A DNA stretch of 47,493 nt from an uncultured Micrococcales bacterium (GCA_903922825.1 CAIXVE010000091.1:1-47493); one strand, 5' to 3'. Counted from the stretch's first letter, positions 17,725-25,853 are shown. The notes: generated from the sequence alone by a model not told the origin. A program made the numbers and translations.

Positions 17725-19113
17725 CTAATTACTTGTCTTTGGAACTTCAGCTGAAAGCTTGTCACCACATCGATATATACCTGTGGCCAGGTTATCGATT
17801 GCCTCTTTAGCGGTGTCGTTTACCTGGCCTATAGCTGCAATCGAGAAAGTCAAGTTGGTTCCGTCTTTAGCAGTGATCAAACCGGCGAGAGAATACTCGT
17901 GACGTGTCCAACCAGTCTTAGCAACGATGTGACCATCGGCATCAACGTTGTCACCGGTGAAACGCTTTTCTAGAGAACCTGATTCACCAGAGATAGGTAA
18001 CCCCTGCTTGATGACAGACAGATTGCCATCACCGTTCAGAATCTTTTTTAGTAGGGCGTTAATAAAAGTTGCTGAAACTTGGTTTTCCTCGTTCTCCCCA
18101 GAACCGTCTTTGAGAAGCAAACCAGTGGTGTTTAATCCAGATCTGGTTAGAGCCGCTTTGATAGCGGCATCTATTGAACTGAATGAACCGTCGTAACCTA
18201 ACTGTTTCGAAACTAAACGAGCAAGAAATTCTGCCTCAGTGTTATCGCTTACTTGAAGCATGTGGGTAATCCACTTGCTGATAGGTTGCGATTGAACCAC
18301 ACCGATTTGGAGCAGGTTAGTTCCAGCTGTGGCTTGAGTGATTGTTGCATTGGTTGCCAAAGCACCGATGGCTTTCTTCAAAGCAGTTCCAGCCCGACCA
18401 ACCGGATCTAGGCTTCTTGCAGATGTCTCTCTGGTTGGGTTATCGCGGTCACCATCAACCTGCAATGCAGTTACCAAAGATTGGTATCCTAAGGTTCGCT
18501 CAGATTCAGGCACACCTGATTCCCAAGTTGGACCAGTGAAATATGTCGAATCTAAAACAATAGATGTAATGGGTGTTGCTCTAGCCCATGAATTTATTTG
18601 AACTGCAAGATCGCTAAGTTTTGGAGCCCCAACATAAACGCTTTCCTTGCCAACACCGACTCGTGACAGAGTTGGGTCACCGGCACCCATGAACACAATC
18701 TGACCAGGGTGATCCAAATCAGCAAAAACTTTAGTTTGAACTCTGTAATTAGGCCCTAGCACCTGAAGAGCAGCAGCTGCGGTTAGAAGCTTCATAACTG
18801 AAGCTGTTTGAGCTGGGGTGTCACCTTGAATATCAAAGAGCACTTCATTGGTAGCTGGGTTTATGACCTGAGCGTGCAAGCCAACTAGACGTTTATCTGC
18901 CGCAAGATCGGCCACAGAACAATTCCTGCCTTCAGCCGTTGGAGTCACCGTTGGGCTATCAGTTGGAGTGTTTGAAGCGGTTGGATTTGTAGTTGAAGAT
19001 CCCCCTGCAGATAACGTGAAGCCACCAATGATTAAGACAAGAAGCAGCAGTCCAGAAGCTGCGCCGATAGCTATCTGACGAAGGTAGTTCAGCGGTGAGT
19101 TAGGTGTAGACAT
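17725..19113 (-). CDS. dacB: D-alanyl-D-alanine carboxypeptidase/endopeptidase (PBP4, peptidase S13)
   Basis: I choose the ATG at 19113 (462 residues) rather than the track start at 19194, because CGGAG lies at the right distance and it frees a promoter space shared with the divergent CopC gene. One membrane anchor (about 15-38) is followed by a Ser/Thr/Pro-rich stalk and the S13 catalytic domain. That domain carries SVMK (SxxK nucleophile), SDNTEAEFLAR (SxN) and KTGW (KTG). It trims peptidoglycan side chains outside the membrane. Length and motif order agree with actinobacterial DacB. It is the probable first gene of a five-gene minus-strand operon. Confidence 0.92.
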   Translation of the reverse strand: MSTPNSPLNYLRQIAIGAASGLLLLVLIIGGFTLSAGGSSTTNPTASNTPTDSPTVTPTAEGRNCSVADLAADKRLVGLHAQVINPATNEVLFDIQGDTPAQTASVMKLLTAAAALQVLGPNYRVQTKVFADLDHPGQIVFMGAGDPTLSRVGVGKESVYVGAPKLSDLAVQINSWARATPITSIVLDSTYFTGPTWESGVPESERTLGYQSLVTALQVDGDRDNPTRETSARSLDPVGRAGTALKKAIGALATNATITQATAGTNLLQIGVVQSQPISKWITHMLQVSDNTEAEFLARLVSKQLGYDGSFSSIDAAIKAALTRSGLNTTGLLLKDGSGENEENQVSATFINALLKKILNGDGNLSVIKQGLPISGESGSLEKRFTGDNVDADGHIVAKTGWTRHEYSLAGLITAKDGTNLTFSIAAIGQVNDTAKEAIDNLATGIYRCGDKLSAEVPKTSN

Positions 19114-19177
19114 TTCTGCTCCGAACGGGTCTAATACTCCCAATTTTACTTCCTTTACCGCCTGATAGAGTGGGCTC

Positions 19178-19747
19178 ATGCGTAAGTTATCCATTTCAGC
19201 CTTTATTTGCTTCAGTTTGCTGGCTTTAAGCTCACCTGCTTACGCTCACAACCAACTTATTGACACCTACCCAACCGATGGTTCCACTGTTGAAGCCGGT
19301 GCAGTCAATGTTGATCTCACCTTCGAAGAAGCACCATTAGAGCTGCCCTTTGGTGAAGGAAACCTAATAGCTGTTGCTAAGGCAGAAACCGGGGAACAAC
19401 TTGGTGCTGCCTGTGCTTATACGAGCGACAATCACCTAACCACTACCCTTCACCTTTCAGAACCTGGTAAATACAAAGTCTTATGGCGTCAAGTTTCAGA
19501 TGATGGTCACGTGGTTTCAGGTGAATTCACCTTCACGCTGGTCAACAACAGTAACTACACAACAGATAAACCCGGCAACGAATGCATTGATTCAAACGGC
19601 AATGAGCTTGATGTTAAAAAGCAAGATTTGCTTTCAAAAACAGACACCCAGAATCACGGTTTTGAAACTGGTTTAGTTTGGGGTGCTGTGTTTATTATTT
19701 TGGGCAGCCTTGTTGGCTCAGTTCTGATTAGACGTCGTCAAAAATAA
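19178..19747 (+). CDS. CopC-domain copper-binding protein, membrane-anchored
   Basis: 189 residues. The signal peptide ends SPAYA and leaves His as the mature N-terminus (HNQLIDTYPTDGSTV). N-terminal His plus the later DDGHVVSGEFTFTL are the copper-ligand positions of CopC/YobA proteins. A linker (about 130-160) leads to a C-terminal membrane helix and an RRRQK stop-transfer tail, so the copper-binding domain should face the outside. A CopD partner is not nearby. It is divergent from dacB and stops right at the end of the convergent aspA gene. Copper handling is inferred from the family; the ligand set is visible. Confidence 0.87.
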   Translation: MRKLSISAFICFSLLALSSPAYAHNQLIDTYPTDGSTVEAGAVNVDLTFEEAPLELPFGEGNLIAVAKAETGEQLGAACAYTSDNHLTTTLHLSEPGKYKVLWRQVSDDGHVVSGEFTFTLVNNSNYTTDKPGNECIDSNGNELDVKKQDLLSKTDTQNHGFETGLVWGAVFIILGSLVGSVLIRRRQK

Positions 19748-21148
19748 TCAGGAGTTAGGTCGAACAAGTTTGTCGACATCGCCCAAGATTGCATCAAACT
19801 CGGCTTCAGTCATCAAGTGCAATTTCAAAACAACTTCTTTAACTGTGCTGTTCTCAGCTAAAGCTGTTTGAGCAACCAGGGTGGCATTCTCGTAGCCGAG
19901 CATAGGTGAGAGCGCGGTTACTGTTCCAATTGAGTACTCAACATCTTTACGCATCTTGTCAACGTTCGCTGTTATGCCATCAATGCATTTATCGGCAAGG
20001 GTGTAACAACCTTGACGAAGATAAATGATGCTCATCATTAAAGCCCTTGCAATGATAGGTTCAAAAGCATTCAACTGCAGTTGACCTGCTTCACATGCCA
20101 TGGTGACAGTCATGTCATTACCAATAACCGAGAAAGCAATTTGATTCACAACTTCTGGAATAACAGGGTTGACTTTACCTGGCATGATTGAAGATCCCGC
20201 CTGACGAGCAGGCAACGTTATCTCACCAAAGCCAGCTCTAGGACCTGATGAAAGTAAACGAAGATCATTTGCTTCTTTAGAAAGCTTCACAGCAACTCGC
20301 TTTAGAACACCAGAAACCAAAACAAATACTCCGGTGTCTTGTGTGGCCTCAACCATGTCACCAGCAACTACGAATTGCCAACCAGCTAGTTCAGAAAGAT
20401 GACGACAAGCGGCATCGGCATACCCTTGAGGCGCATTCAATTGAGTACCAATAGCAGTCCCGCCCAAGTTGATTTCACTAAGCAAAGGAATAACTTCAGC
20501 TAAGCGTTGTTCGTCTTCTTGAGTCATTCGAGCAAAAGTTGCAAACTCTTGACCCAGAGTCATAGGAACTGCATCTTGAAGTTGGGTTCGACCCATCTTG
20601 ATTACATCCTTGAACTCAACTGCTTTGCGAGTATAGGAAGCGCGAAGATATTCCATAGCCTTCATCAGTTCTCTAATCTCAATAATTAGCGCAACCTTCA
20701 AAGCTGTTGGATAAACATCGTTAGTCGACTGAGACATGTTCACATGATTCAGTGGGTGAATCTTGTCATAGTCGCCTTTTTCAAAACCAGCCAACTCTAA
20801 TGCTCGATTAGCAATAACTTCATTGGCATTCATGTTGGTGCTAGTTCCAGCACCACCTTGAATAGCATCAACAATAAATTCTTTATCAAACTTGCCAGCG
20901 GCAACTTCATGACAAGCAGCAATGATTGCGCTTGCAATCTCGTTATCTAGTTCGCCAACTTCTTGATTGGCTTTGGCTGCAGCTTCTTTAACAATCGCTA
21001 AAGCTTTGATAAGTGATCGGTAGTGACCGATAGGAACACCGGTGATAGCAAAGTTCTCTGCTGCTCTGGCGGAATGCACCCCCCAATAAGCGGTAGCAGG
21101 TATCTCGTAATTACCGAGCAGGTCGTGTTCAAGCCTCATTGCTGACAT
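19748..21148 (-). CDS. aspA: Aspartate ammonia-lyase
   Basis: 466 residues of the fumarase/aspartase superfamily. It carries GGAGTSTNMNANEVIANR near residue 100 and the signature loop GSSIMPGKVNPVIPE, whose first serines include the catalytic base. The N-terminal LEHDLLGNYEIP and overall length favour aspartase (L-aspartate to fumarate plus ammonia) over class II fumarase. Two starts are possible: ATG 21148 (MSAMRLEH) and ATG 21139. Neither has a clear Shine-Dalgarno site. A 17-bp palindrome ends 3 bp before the first ATG. The 174-bp upstream space is rich in perfect hairpins, so expression may be controlled at RNA or operator level. Confidence 0.88.
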   Translation of the reverse strand: MSAMRLEHDLLGNYEIPATAYWGVHSARAAENFAITGVPIGHYRSLIKALAIVKEAAAKANQEVGELDNEIASAIIAACHEVAAGKFDKEFIVDAIQGGAGTSTNMNANEVIANRALELAGFEKGDYDKIHPLNHVNMSQSTNDVYPTALKVALIIEIRELMKAMEYLRASYTRKAVEFKDVIKMGRTQLQDAVPMTLGQEFATFARMTQEDEQRLAEVIPLLSEINLGGTAIGTQLNAPQGYADAACRHLSELAGWQFVVAGDMVEATQDTGVFVLVSGVLKRVAVKLSKEANDLRLLSSGPRAGFGEITLPARQAGSSIMPGKVNPVIPEVVNQIAFSVIGNDMTVTMACEAGQLQLNAFEPIIARALMMSIIYLRQGCYTLADKCIDGITANVDKMRKDVEYSIGTVTALSPMLGYENATLVAQTALAENSTVKEVVLKLHLMTEAEFDAILGDVDKLVRPNS

Positions 21149-21151
21149 GGT

Positions 21152-21168
21152 TTAAGTGTGCCACTTAA
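21152..21168. promoter_or_regulatory. 17-bp palindrome abutting the aspA start codon
   Basis: TTAAGTGTGCCACTTAA is a perfect 7-3-7 inverted repeat ending 3 bp before the aspA ATG. It could be a repressor operator or, in RNA, a hairpin that hides the start codon. No specific regulator family is recognised. Confidence 0.5.
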
Positions 21169-21170
21169 TC

Positions 21171-21311
21171 GTTAGTTTCCTAACCAAACACAAAGAGCCC
21201 AGACAACAATGTCTGATGTTTCACAAGCACTGGGCATAAGACAAGCTGAACTTGTGACCAGGCTCCACAGGGCTAAGGTAGCAATAGCTATTTCCGCATT
21301 TTAGGTATGCG
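21171..21311 (-). other. Hairpin-rich leader or small RNA candidate upstream of aspA
   Basis: In the aspA direction the space holds, in order: stem CGCAT/ATGCG (7-nt loop), TAGC/GCTA, then a three-way junction closed by GAGCC/GGCTC that encloses ACAAG-TTCAG-CTTGT and CAGACA-TTGT-TGTCTG, then GTTAG-GAAA-CTAAC with a GNRA loop. Alternative pairing is possible: CACAAG with a later CTTGTG, and CTGGGC with GCCCAG. This could be a structured 5' leader, an attenuator, a terminator region for the DUF4417 gene, or a free-standing RNA. I recognise no known riboswitch class. Confidence 0.4.
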
Positions 21312-21322
21312 CGAAAACAGAA

Positions 21323-21982
21323 TCACAAACTAGCCGACCTCTTCGAAAACAAATCTCCTTCTTCGAACTCTGGATCTTTTACGATTTGGGCAAATTCACT
21401 CATGTACGTTTTATGAACGATGACTCTTGTACGCCTATCCAATTGCTGATGAAACTCTGGCCGAATTGAACCGTAAACTAATATAGCTTTGGGAGATAGG
21501 CGGTCCACAATTTCATTCAATCCGCCTTCAAAAATTGCTCTCAGTTTCAAGTCTCTGTAATTTCCTAGCGCCCCGACTGCGACTACGCTGTGCTTCTGTA
21601 GGCCTTCTAACACGAAGTCTAGATCGCTGATAGAAATCCATCTCAGAGTAGGAATGACTTTGAATTGCCTCAATTGGTAATACACGCCTATAGACCGAGA
21701 TAAGTGGGTTCGCTGGATTCGGAGCCACTCAGGCATCTCTTCAAGCAAACTAATGTCCGGCGTGAGAATTACTGGGAATGGACTGAAAGGTTCCAAGAAC
21801 TTATTAGGCTGCTGCAAAACTGACCTAAATTGCGTGTCGTTTACAAAAAAATGTAAACCTGTTTCTTTTACATTTTGAGCTCTGCCGCGCTGATTGAAAG
21901 CGATAATTTTATTTGGTATTTCCAGTTCTTGAACTGGTTCAAGAACTGGAATTTGATTAACGTCTGAAACGTCATGTCCCAA
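21323..21982 (-). CDS. DUF4417 family protein of the accessory island
   Basis: 219 residues from the TTG used by the track. The DUF4417 pattern is clear: HFFVNDTQFRSVLQQPNKF, then VILTPDISLLEEMPEWLRIQ, VIPTLRWISISDLDF, VAVGALGNYRD and a final PKAILVYGS. The function of the family is unknown. The start is doubtful. The frame stays open 23 codons upstream to a TGA at 22052-22054 and encodes GGVPAWYPLG, which looks like part of the protein, yet it holds no ATG, GTG or TTG. An ATT at 22046-22048 overlaps the upstream stop codon. The gene follows the toxin-immunity-like pair on the same strand. Its link to them is inferred from position. Confidence 0.8.
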   Translation of the reverse strand: MGHDVSDVNQIPVLEPVQELEIPNKIIAFNQRGRAQNVKETGLHFFVNDTQFRSVLQQPNKFLEPFSPFPVILTPDISLLEEMPEWLRIQRTHLSRSIGVYYQLRQFKVIPTLRWISISDLDFVLEGLQKHSVVAVGALGNYRDLKLRAIFEGGLNEIVDRLSPKAILVYGSIRPEFHQQLDRRTRVIVHKTYMSEFAQIVKDPEFEEGDLFSKRSASL

Positions 21983-22043
21983 CGGATACCACGCTGGGAC
22001 ACCTCCAAAAAAGACTATGTCTAGTGCGCTTTCAAAATTAGTT

Positions 22044-22616
22044 CTAATTCTTCAAACCGTCTTTCTGGCCAAGGAATTTGATTTTTCTTGTGACGTAGTA
22101 TTTTTGATTTATGTCATCTTCGAAATCACTATCTACAAGAGGCAGATCCTCGAGGCTGAGCGTGCGTAAATAGTGAACTTGGAGTGTTGGAAGATTCATG
22201 TCGCTTTTAGAAACATATAAAATGCCTTCTTCAGTTGATAAGGCAATTGCTGTTTCAGATTTGTAATTGAGGTTCTGAGCACCGTCAATCTCTCCTATAA
22301 CAAGGTCTGAGACGACAGCAATGGACTGGATTTCTGAATCCGCATATTTCTTGTAAACGTAACCCTTAATAAAGCACTCTTCAAGAACTCCGATTTCGAC
22401 TTGCGAGATTCGTAAATGACTCAAGTCCACAAAGTCCTCTTCAAGTTGAACCTCTTCCGAAATTGCTTCTACGGCTATTACAACTTGGTCCGTTGCAACA
22501 TAGACAAGCGGAGCAGTGAGGTGATGCCAAAGAGCTGGCCCGGATACATTTCTGAATCGATGACCAATAAGCGACTCGAGCAAGGTGCTCTCTTCTTGCG
22601 TAAACATTCTTTCCAT
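22044..22616 (-). CDS. Probable immunity protein for the adjacent toxin-like protein
   Basis: 190 residues, acidic, with no signal peptide or membrane helix. No named family is recognised. It starts 12 bp after the stop of a toxin-tip-like gene and has AGGAAAG ahead of its ATG, so the two are almost certainly cotranscribed. The sequence alternates short beta-strands and acidic loops (for example LRISQVEIGVLEE and LVDSDFEDDINQ), as seen in many immunity proteins of polymorphic toxin systems. The immunity role rests on gene order, size and acidity only. Another possibility is an uncharacterised regulatory or chaperone protein. Confidence 0.6.
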   Translation of the reverse strand: MERMFTQEESTLLESLIGHRFRNVSGPALWHHLTAPLVYVATDQVVIAVEAISEEVQLEEDFVDLSHLRISQVEIGVLEECFIKGYVYKKYADSEIQSIAVVSDLVIGEIDGAQNLNYKSETAIALSTEEGILYVSKSDMNLPTLQVHYLRTLSLEDLPLVDSDFEDDINQKYYVTRKIKFLGQKDGLKN

Positions 22617-22628
22617 GTGCTTTCCTAA

Positions 22629-22997
22629 CTAATCCTTTGCCCAACCAGTAGGTTCAAAATGAATTTTGTACCTTATACCGTTTGCACCTTTTAATTTAAT
22701 ATTCACAGCTGGACTACCGCTAGACGAGGTCGGTCTGTAAAAAACTGTTGAGCCATCCTTGAAAATGGATATGTACCCACCTTGTTTCTCCGAGACTTCT
22801 CCTCCGGCACCCAGATCCTTAAAGAATTGTTTCGCAGTTTCATCTGGATTGTCTGAAACTATAGTTCGTGACTTACCGTGTCCAGTTACACCGAATTTAT
22901 TAGCCTTGGCACTAAAGCCATATTTGTTTTTCTTGCTCTGAATATTTGAATGCAATGTCGGGCTATTCCTGTAGCCGCCCCCTGGACCTGAGCCCAT
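22629..22997 (-). CDS. Small toxin-tip-like protein (polymorphic-toxin C-terminal domain type)
   Basis: 122 residues starting at ATG 22997; an in-frame TAG lies 15 bp upstream, so it is not the 3' end of a longer intact ORF. A Gly-rich N-terminus (MGSGPGGGYRNS) is followed by a basic region and a compact domain. That domain carries GKSRTIVSDNPDETAKQFF, a hydrophobic strand ending FKDGSTVFYRP, SSSGSPAVNIKL and a final YKIHFEP. This resembles C-terminal tip domains of polymorphic toxins, which are often nucleases, and the late KIHF histidine could be catalytic. It has no delivery domain, so it may be an orphan tip cassette or an intracellular toxin. The acidic gene right behind it fits an immunity partner. 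Function is inferred. Confidence 0.6.
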   Translation of the reverse strand: MGSGPGGGYRNSPTLHSNIQSKKNKYGFSAKANKFGVTGHGKSRTIVSDNPDETAKQFFKDLGAGGEVSEKQGGYISIFKDGSTVFYRPTSSSGSPAVNIKLKGANGIRYKIHFEPTGWAKD

Positions 22998-23103
22998 ATA
23001 TCTGCCTATCTAATGTATAACAATTTGATACCATTAGTTTAGCATCCATTCGGGAACACTCCCAGAGAGTCGCTTTAGCCACCGGTATCCGATTTAAGGC
23101 TTT

Positions 23104-24504
23104 TTATTGGGCTTCTGTCCCAGTAATACCAATAGTTGATTGAATAACTGGCGCCATCTTCTTGTGAAGAGCCTCATAGAACATTGATAGCGGGAATTCA
23201 TCATCCATAATCTGGTCGGTAAGTTCACCAGTTGTTCCAGTTAATGGAATCTCCCTTTTAGCCCACTTTGATGCCTGGTGCGGAGCCAAATACTGGCTAA
23301 CCAAATCGTAGGCTGCTAACCAGTGAACAACCTTAGGCCGATCAATTGAACGCCAGTAAAGCTCATTTATTTCATCTGATAACGCAACCACCGCATCTGG
23401 TAATTCATCCCAGTCAATAGATAAGGCTGTGTCCGTCCAGTGCAGAACCTTCTGCTGGTGAAGGTAAGCAAAAAGTAATTGACCTGCAACAGAGTCATAG
23501 TTGCGTTTTCTGTTACCAGATAGCGGGAACCTGAAGATGCGGTCAAACAGAACCGCATACTGAACTAGTTGAGCATGTTTTCTGGTTATCTCATCAGTGT
23601 CTTTGGCTCTAACTAGTTTTACTGATTCTCTAAAGGCCGTCAGGTCGCAACGTAACTCTTCTAAACCATAGAGGTGAAACGGCATACGCTGTTTGATCAT
23701 GAATGGATCAAACGGAAGATCCCCACGCATGTGTGTTCTATCGTGAATCAAATCCCACATCACATAAGTTTCTTCAGCTAGTTTTTGGTTCTCAATAAGT
23801 TCAATGGCACCTGCCGGTAATTTCAGGTGGGTTATTTCAGCTGCTGCTTTAACTACTTTCCTAAAGCGAGCCGCTTCCCTATCGGCAAAGATGGCACCCC
23901 AGGTAAAGACAGGTAGTGCTGGTGCGCTACCTTCTGGTGAACCGGCTTTGACTCTTGGGGTTACCGCAACTGATTCAGGAAACAACACTGCTGAGTTGGT
24001 GACATAACCAGGTGTGAAATCAATAAACCGGATTGGAACGAAGGCTTTGTTGTTGTAATCGGTTGCTTCCAATGCTGCAACATATTCGGGCCAAATAACT
24101 TCTAAGACGACTGCTTCAACGAAACGATCGGTTGAACCATTCTGGGTATACATAGGAAAAACAACTACGTGAGCCAAACCATCTATCCTGTGCTGTTCCG
24201 GATGGAAGGCATCTAGAGAGTCATAGAAATCAGGAACAGTAAAGCCGTTATCCGACCACTTCTCAAAATCATCAGCACAAGCCAAAAGATATTCACTGTC
24301 ATGGGTAATCTGCTTAGCTAGCTCTCTAAGCGAGCCAACAATGCCTGAGACTGCGATAGCACAAATCTTGTGAACAGATTTCTCAGGAATAGATCCATCC
24401 TGGATTTGGTGTCCTCTAAGCGTTAAAGCTGAAGACTTGATTACTTCCCACTCTTGAGAGGCAGCTAACTCTGTAGCTGAAATCACGGTGTTAATGGTTC
24501 CCAT
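23104..24504 (-). CDS. DUF6421 family protein
   Basis: 466 residues. The GTG at 24522 in the track is rejected because AAGGAGG lies inside that extension and is spaced for the ATG at 24504. The protein resembles the actinobacterial DUF6421 family, whose function is unknown. It is soluble, with no signal peptide. A notable motif is WDLIHDRTHMRGDLPFDPF followed about 15 residues later by GLEELRCDLTAF. The HxxxH plus downstream acidic residues could bind a metal, which would suggest a hydrolase; this is an inference. It stands alone between the accessory island and the COG4280-like gene. Confidence 0.8.
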   Translation of the reverse strand: MGTINTVISATELAASQEWEVIKSSALTLRGHQIQDGSIPEKSVHKICAIAVSGIVGSLRELAKQITHDSEYLLACADDFEKWSDNGFTVPDFYDSLDAFHPEQHRIDGLAHVVVFPMYTQNGSTDRFVEAVVLEVIWPEYVAALEATDYNNKAFVPIRFIDFTPGYVTNSAVLFPESVAVTPRVKAGSPEGSAPALPVFTWGAIFADREAARFRKVVKAAAEITHLKLPAGAIELIENQKLAEETYVMWDLIHDRTHMRGDLPFDPFMIKQRMPFHLYGLEELRCDLTAFRESVKLVRAKDTDEITRKHAQLVQYAVLFDRIFRFPLSGNRKRNYDSVAGQLLFAYLHQQKVLHWTDTALSIDWDELPDAVVALSDEINELYWRSIDRPKVVHWLAAYDLVSQYLAPHQASKWAKREIPLTGTTGELTDQIMDDEFPLSMFYEALHKKMAPVIQSTIGITGTEAQ

Positions 24505-24575
24505 GCGAACCTCCTTGTTCACACAGCAGCGCTGTTAAGCCCAGTCTAATCTGAATCATTAGGGTGCGAAAGAGC

Positions 24576-25541
24576 TCAGTTCTTGGTGATACGCAACAAC
24601 CTAAAGCCAGTAAAGGTAACCACAACCGCCAGAACGAACCATTGAACCAAAGAGTTCAGGTTTCCGACCAAATAGCTAGTGAAAAGAGCTAAATAAAGAA
24701 GTATGGCTGTTGGCCAGTCGTCACCAACCAAGAAATCATAAATGAACTGAACAATAAAGTGCAGCTTTGGAGCTTTAGCCAGCTTTGTTGAAACAGTTTT
24801 GCCTGAATCCAAATACTGCTTGTGTCTTTGCTTTAGAACCAGAACTAGCACAAAAGATAAAGCCGCGAAGGTTAGGAATATCGGTAGCAAAGAAAGATCT
24901 GAAAGTGTCCAGTAAACACCGGTGCCCTGGGTAACCCAGAAAACACCAAAGGTTGAGATAACCAGACCAACGATAAATTTCATAGCATTTTCAGGAACTT
25001 TAGTCAGTGGCTTACGTAAGAAAGCGCCAGCTAAAACCACAACCAAAACGGCAGCCAGTCCGGTCAAAGAGGCAACCAGGATTTTTCCTTGCAAGGCACC
25101 AAAAGATAAAACTATGAAAGCAACTTCAATACCTTCAAGTAATACGGCTTTATAGGAAAGAGTGAATGCATACCAGTCCCCAACAAAAGTCTTCTTTGAG
25201 GTGGCTTGCTTGATATCGGCTAACTCTCTTTCGAAGATTAGCTCCTCATCATGCAAAGCTTTGAAGCCACTCGATCTCAAGATTGCTTTACGGAGCCATT
25301 GCAAACCAAACACTAATGAGAGTAAGCCGACTATTAGATGAAGTAGGTCAACTGGAACCTGAGTTAACAGCGGTCCCAAAGATCCAATGATGATAACCAG
25401 AGTCACCATCGCTAAAAGAGCCCCTCTTTGAGCTGACTTCCAGTCCCTACCAATACCGGCAGCCAACACAATAGTTAACGCTTCCACCGCCTCAACCAGT
25501 GAGGCAAGGAAAACAGAAACTATCAGCGCTAAATCATGCAT
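24576..25541 (-). CDS. COG4280-like polytopic membrane protein
   Basis: 321 residues with about nine hydrophobic segments. Two halves each open with a membrane helix bearing paired glutamates: SLVEAVEALTIV near the N-terminus and LLEGIEVAFIV near residue 135. Such repeated E-x-x-E helices recall cation permeases of the FTR1 and LysE/GDT1 type, so metal transport is possible. The best match I can name is the uncharacterised COG4280 group. The middle loop is charged (ELIFERELADIKQ). It follows a 58-residue membrane protein gene after 13 bp, probably in one operon, and the two may form a complex. Substrate unknown. Confidence 0.72.
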   Translation of the reverse strand: MHDLALIVSVFLASLVEAVEALTIVLAAGIGRDWKSAQRGALLAMVTLVIIIGSLGPLLTQVPVDLLHLIVGLLSLVFGLQWLRKAILRSSGFKALHDEELIFERELADIKQATSKKTFVGDWYAFTLSYKAVLLEGIEVAFIVLSFGALQGKILVASLTGLAAVLVVVLAGAFLRKPLTKVPENAMKFIVGLVISTFGVFWVTQGTGVYWTLSDLSLLPIFLTFAALSFVLVLVLKQRHKQYLDSGKTVSTKLAKAPKLHFIVQFIYDFLVGDDWPTAILLYLALFTSYLVGNLNSLVQWFVLAVVVTFTGFRLLRITKN

Positions 25542-25554
25542 AACTAAAGACTAG

Positions 25555-25731
25555 TTACTTCTTATCCTTCATCTCATCCAAAATCTTCTTGACCTGGGCA
25601 GCAACCTGTTTTTTCATATAGAGCCGAACAAAGACATAGGTTGCGAGAATTTCAAAGATCAAGTTATAGATGGTCTCTGTTATGAGAGATAGTGGATCAG
25701 TTAGCTGAGCGAACCATTCCTGAAAAGTCAT
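25555..25731 (-). CDS. 58-residue single-pass membrane protein (missed by ORF track)
   Basis: The ORF reads MTFQEWFAQL, then a membrane helix (about residues 18-38, LIFEILATYVFVRLYM), then a strongly basic helix ending ILDEMKDKK. It is too short for the track, but AAAGGA lies at a good distance before the ATG and the gene ends 13 bp before the COG4280-like gene on the same strand. It is probably a small partner or regulator of that membrane protein. No family is recognised. The 119 bp between this gene and tRNA-Thr hold no gene; I see no clear promoter box there. Confidence 0.72.
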   Translation of the reverse strand: MTFQEWFAQLTDPLSLITETIYNLIFEILATYVFVRLYMKKQVAAQVKKILDEMKDKK

Positions 25732-25853
25732 AGTAATTCCTTTGGTAGTTGAAGTTGAGTACCCGAGCTAGAGAGACTCTGGCCTAGCGGGAATACCATT
25801 ATTGGCTAAAGTTACAGCTTTATCTTGAATTGACCATATCTTCGGTGTTTTGG

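Noticed and set aside
21149-21322. tmRNA, SRP RNA or a known riboswitch in the aspA leader
   Set aside because: No tRNA-like ends, no SRP GGAAGC/GCAGCC core and no recognised riboswitch signature; kept only as an unknown structured element.
21149-23103. Prophage or IS element carrying the toxin-like island
   Set aside because: No integrase, transposase, terminal inverted repeats or target duplications are visible around the three genes.
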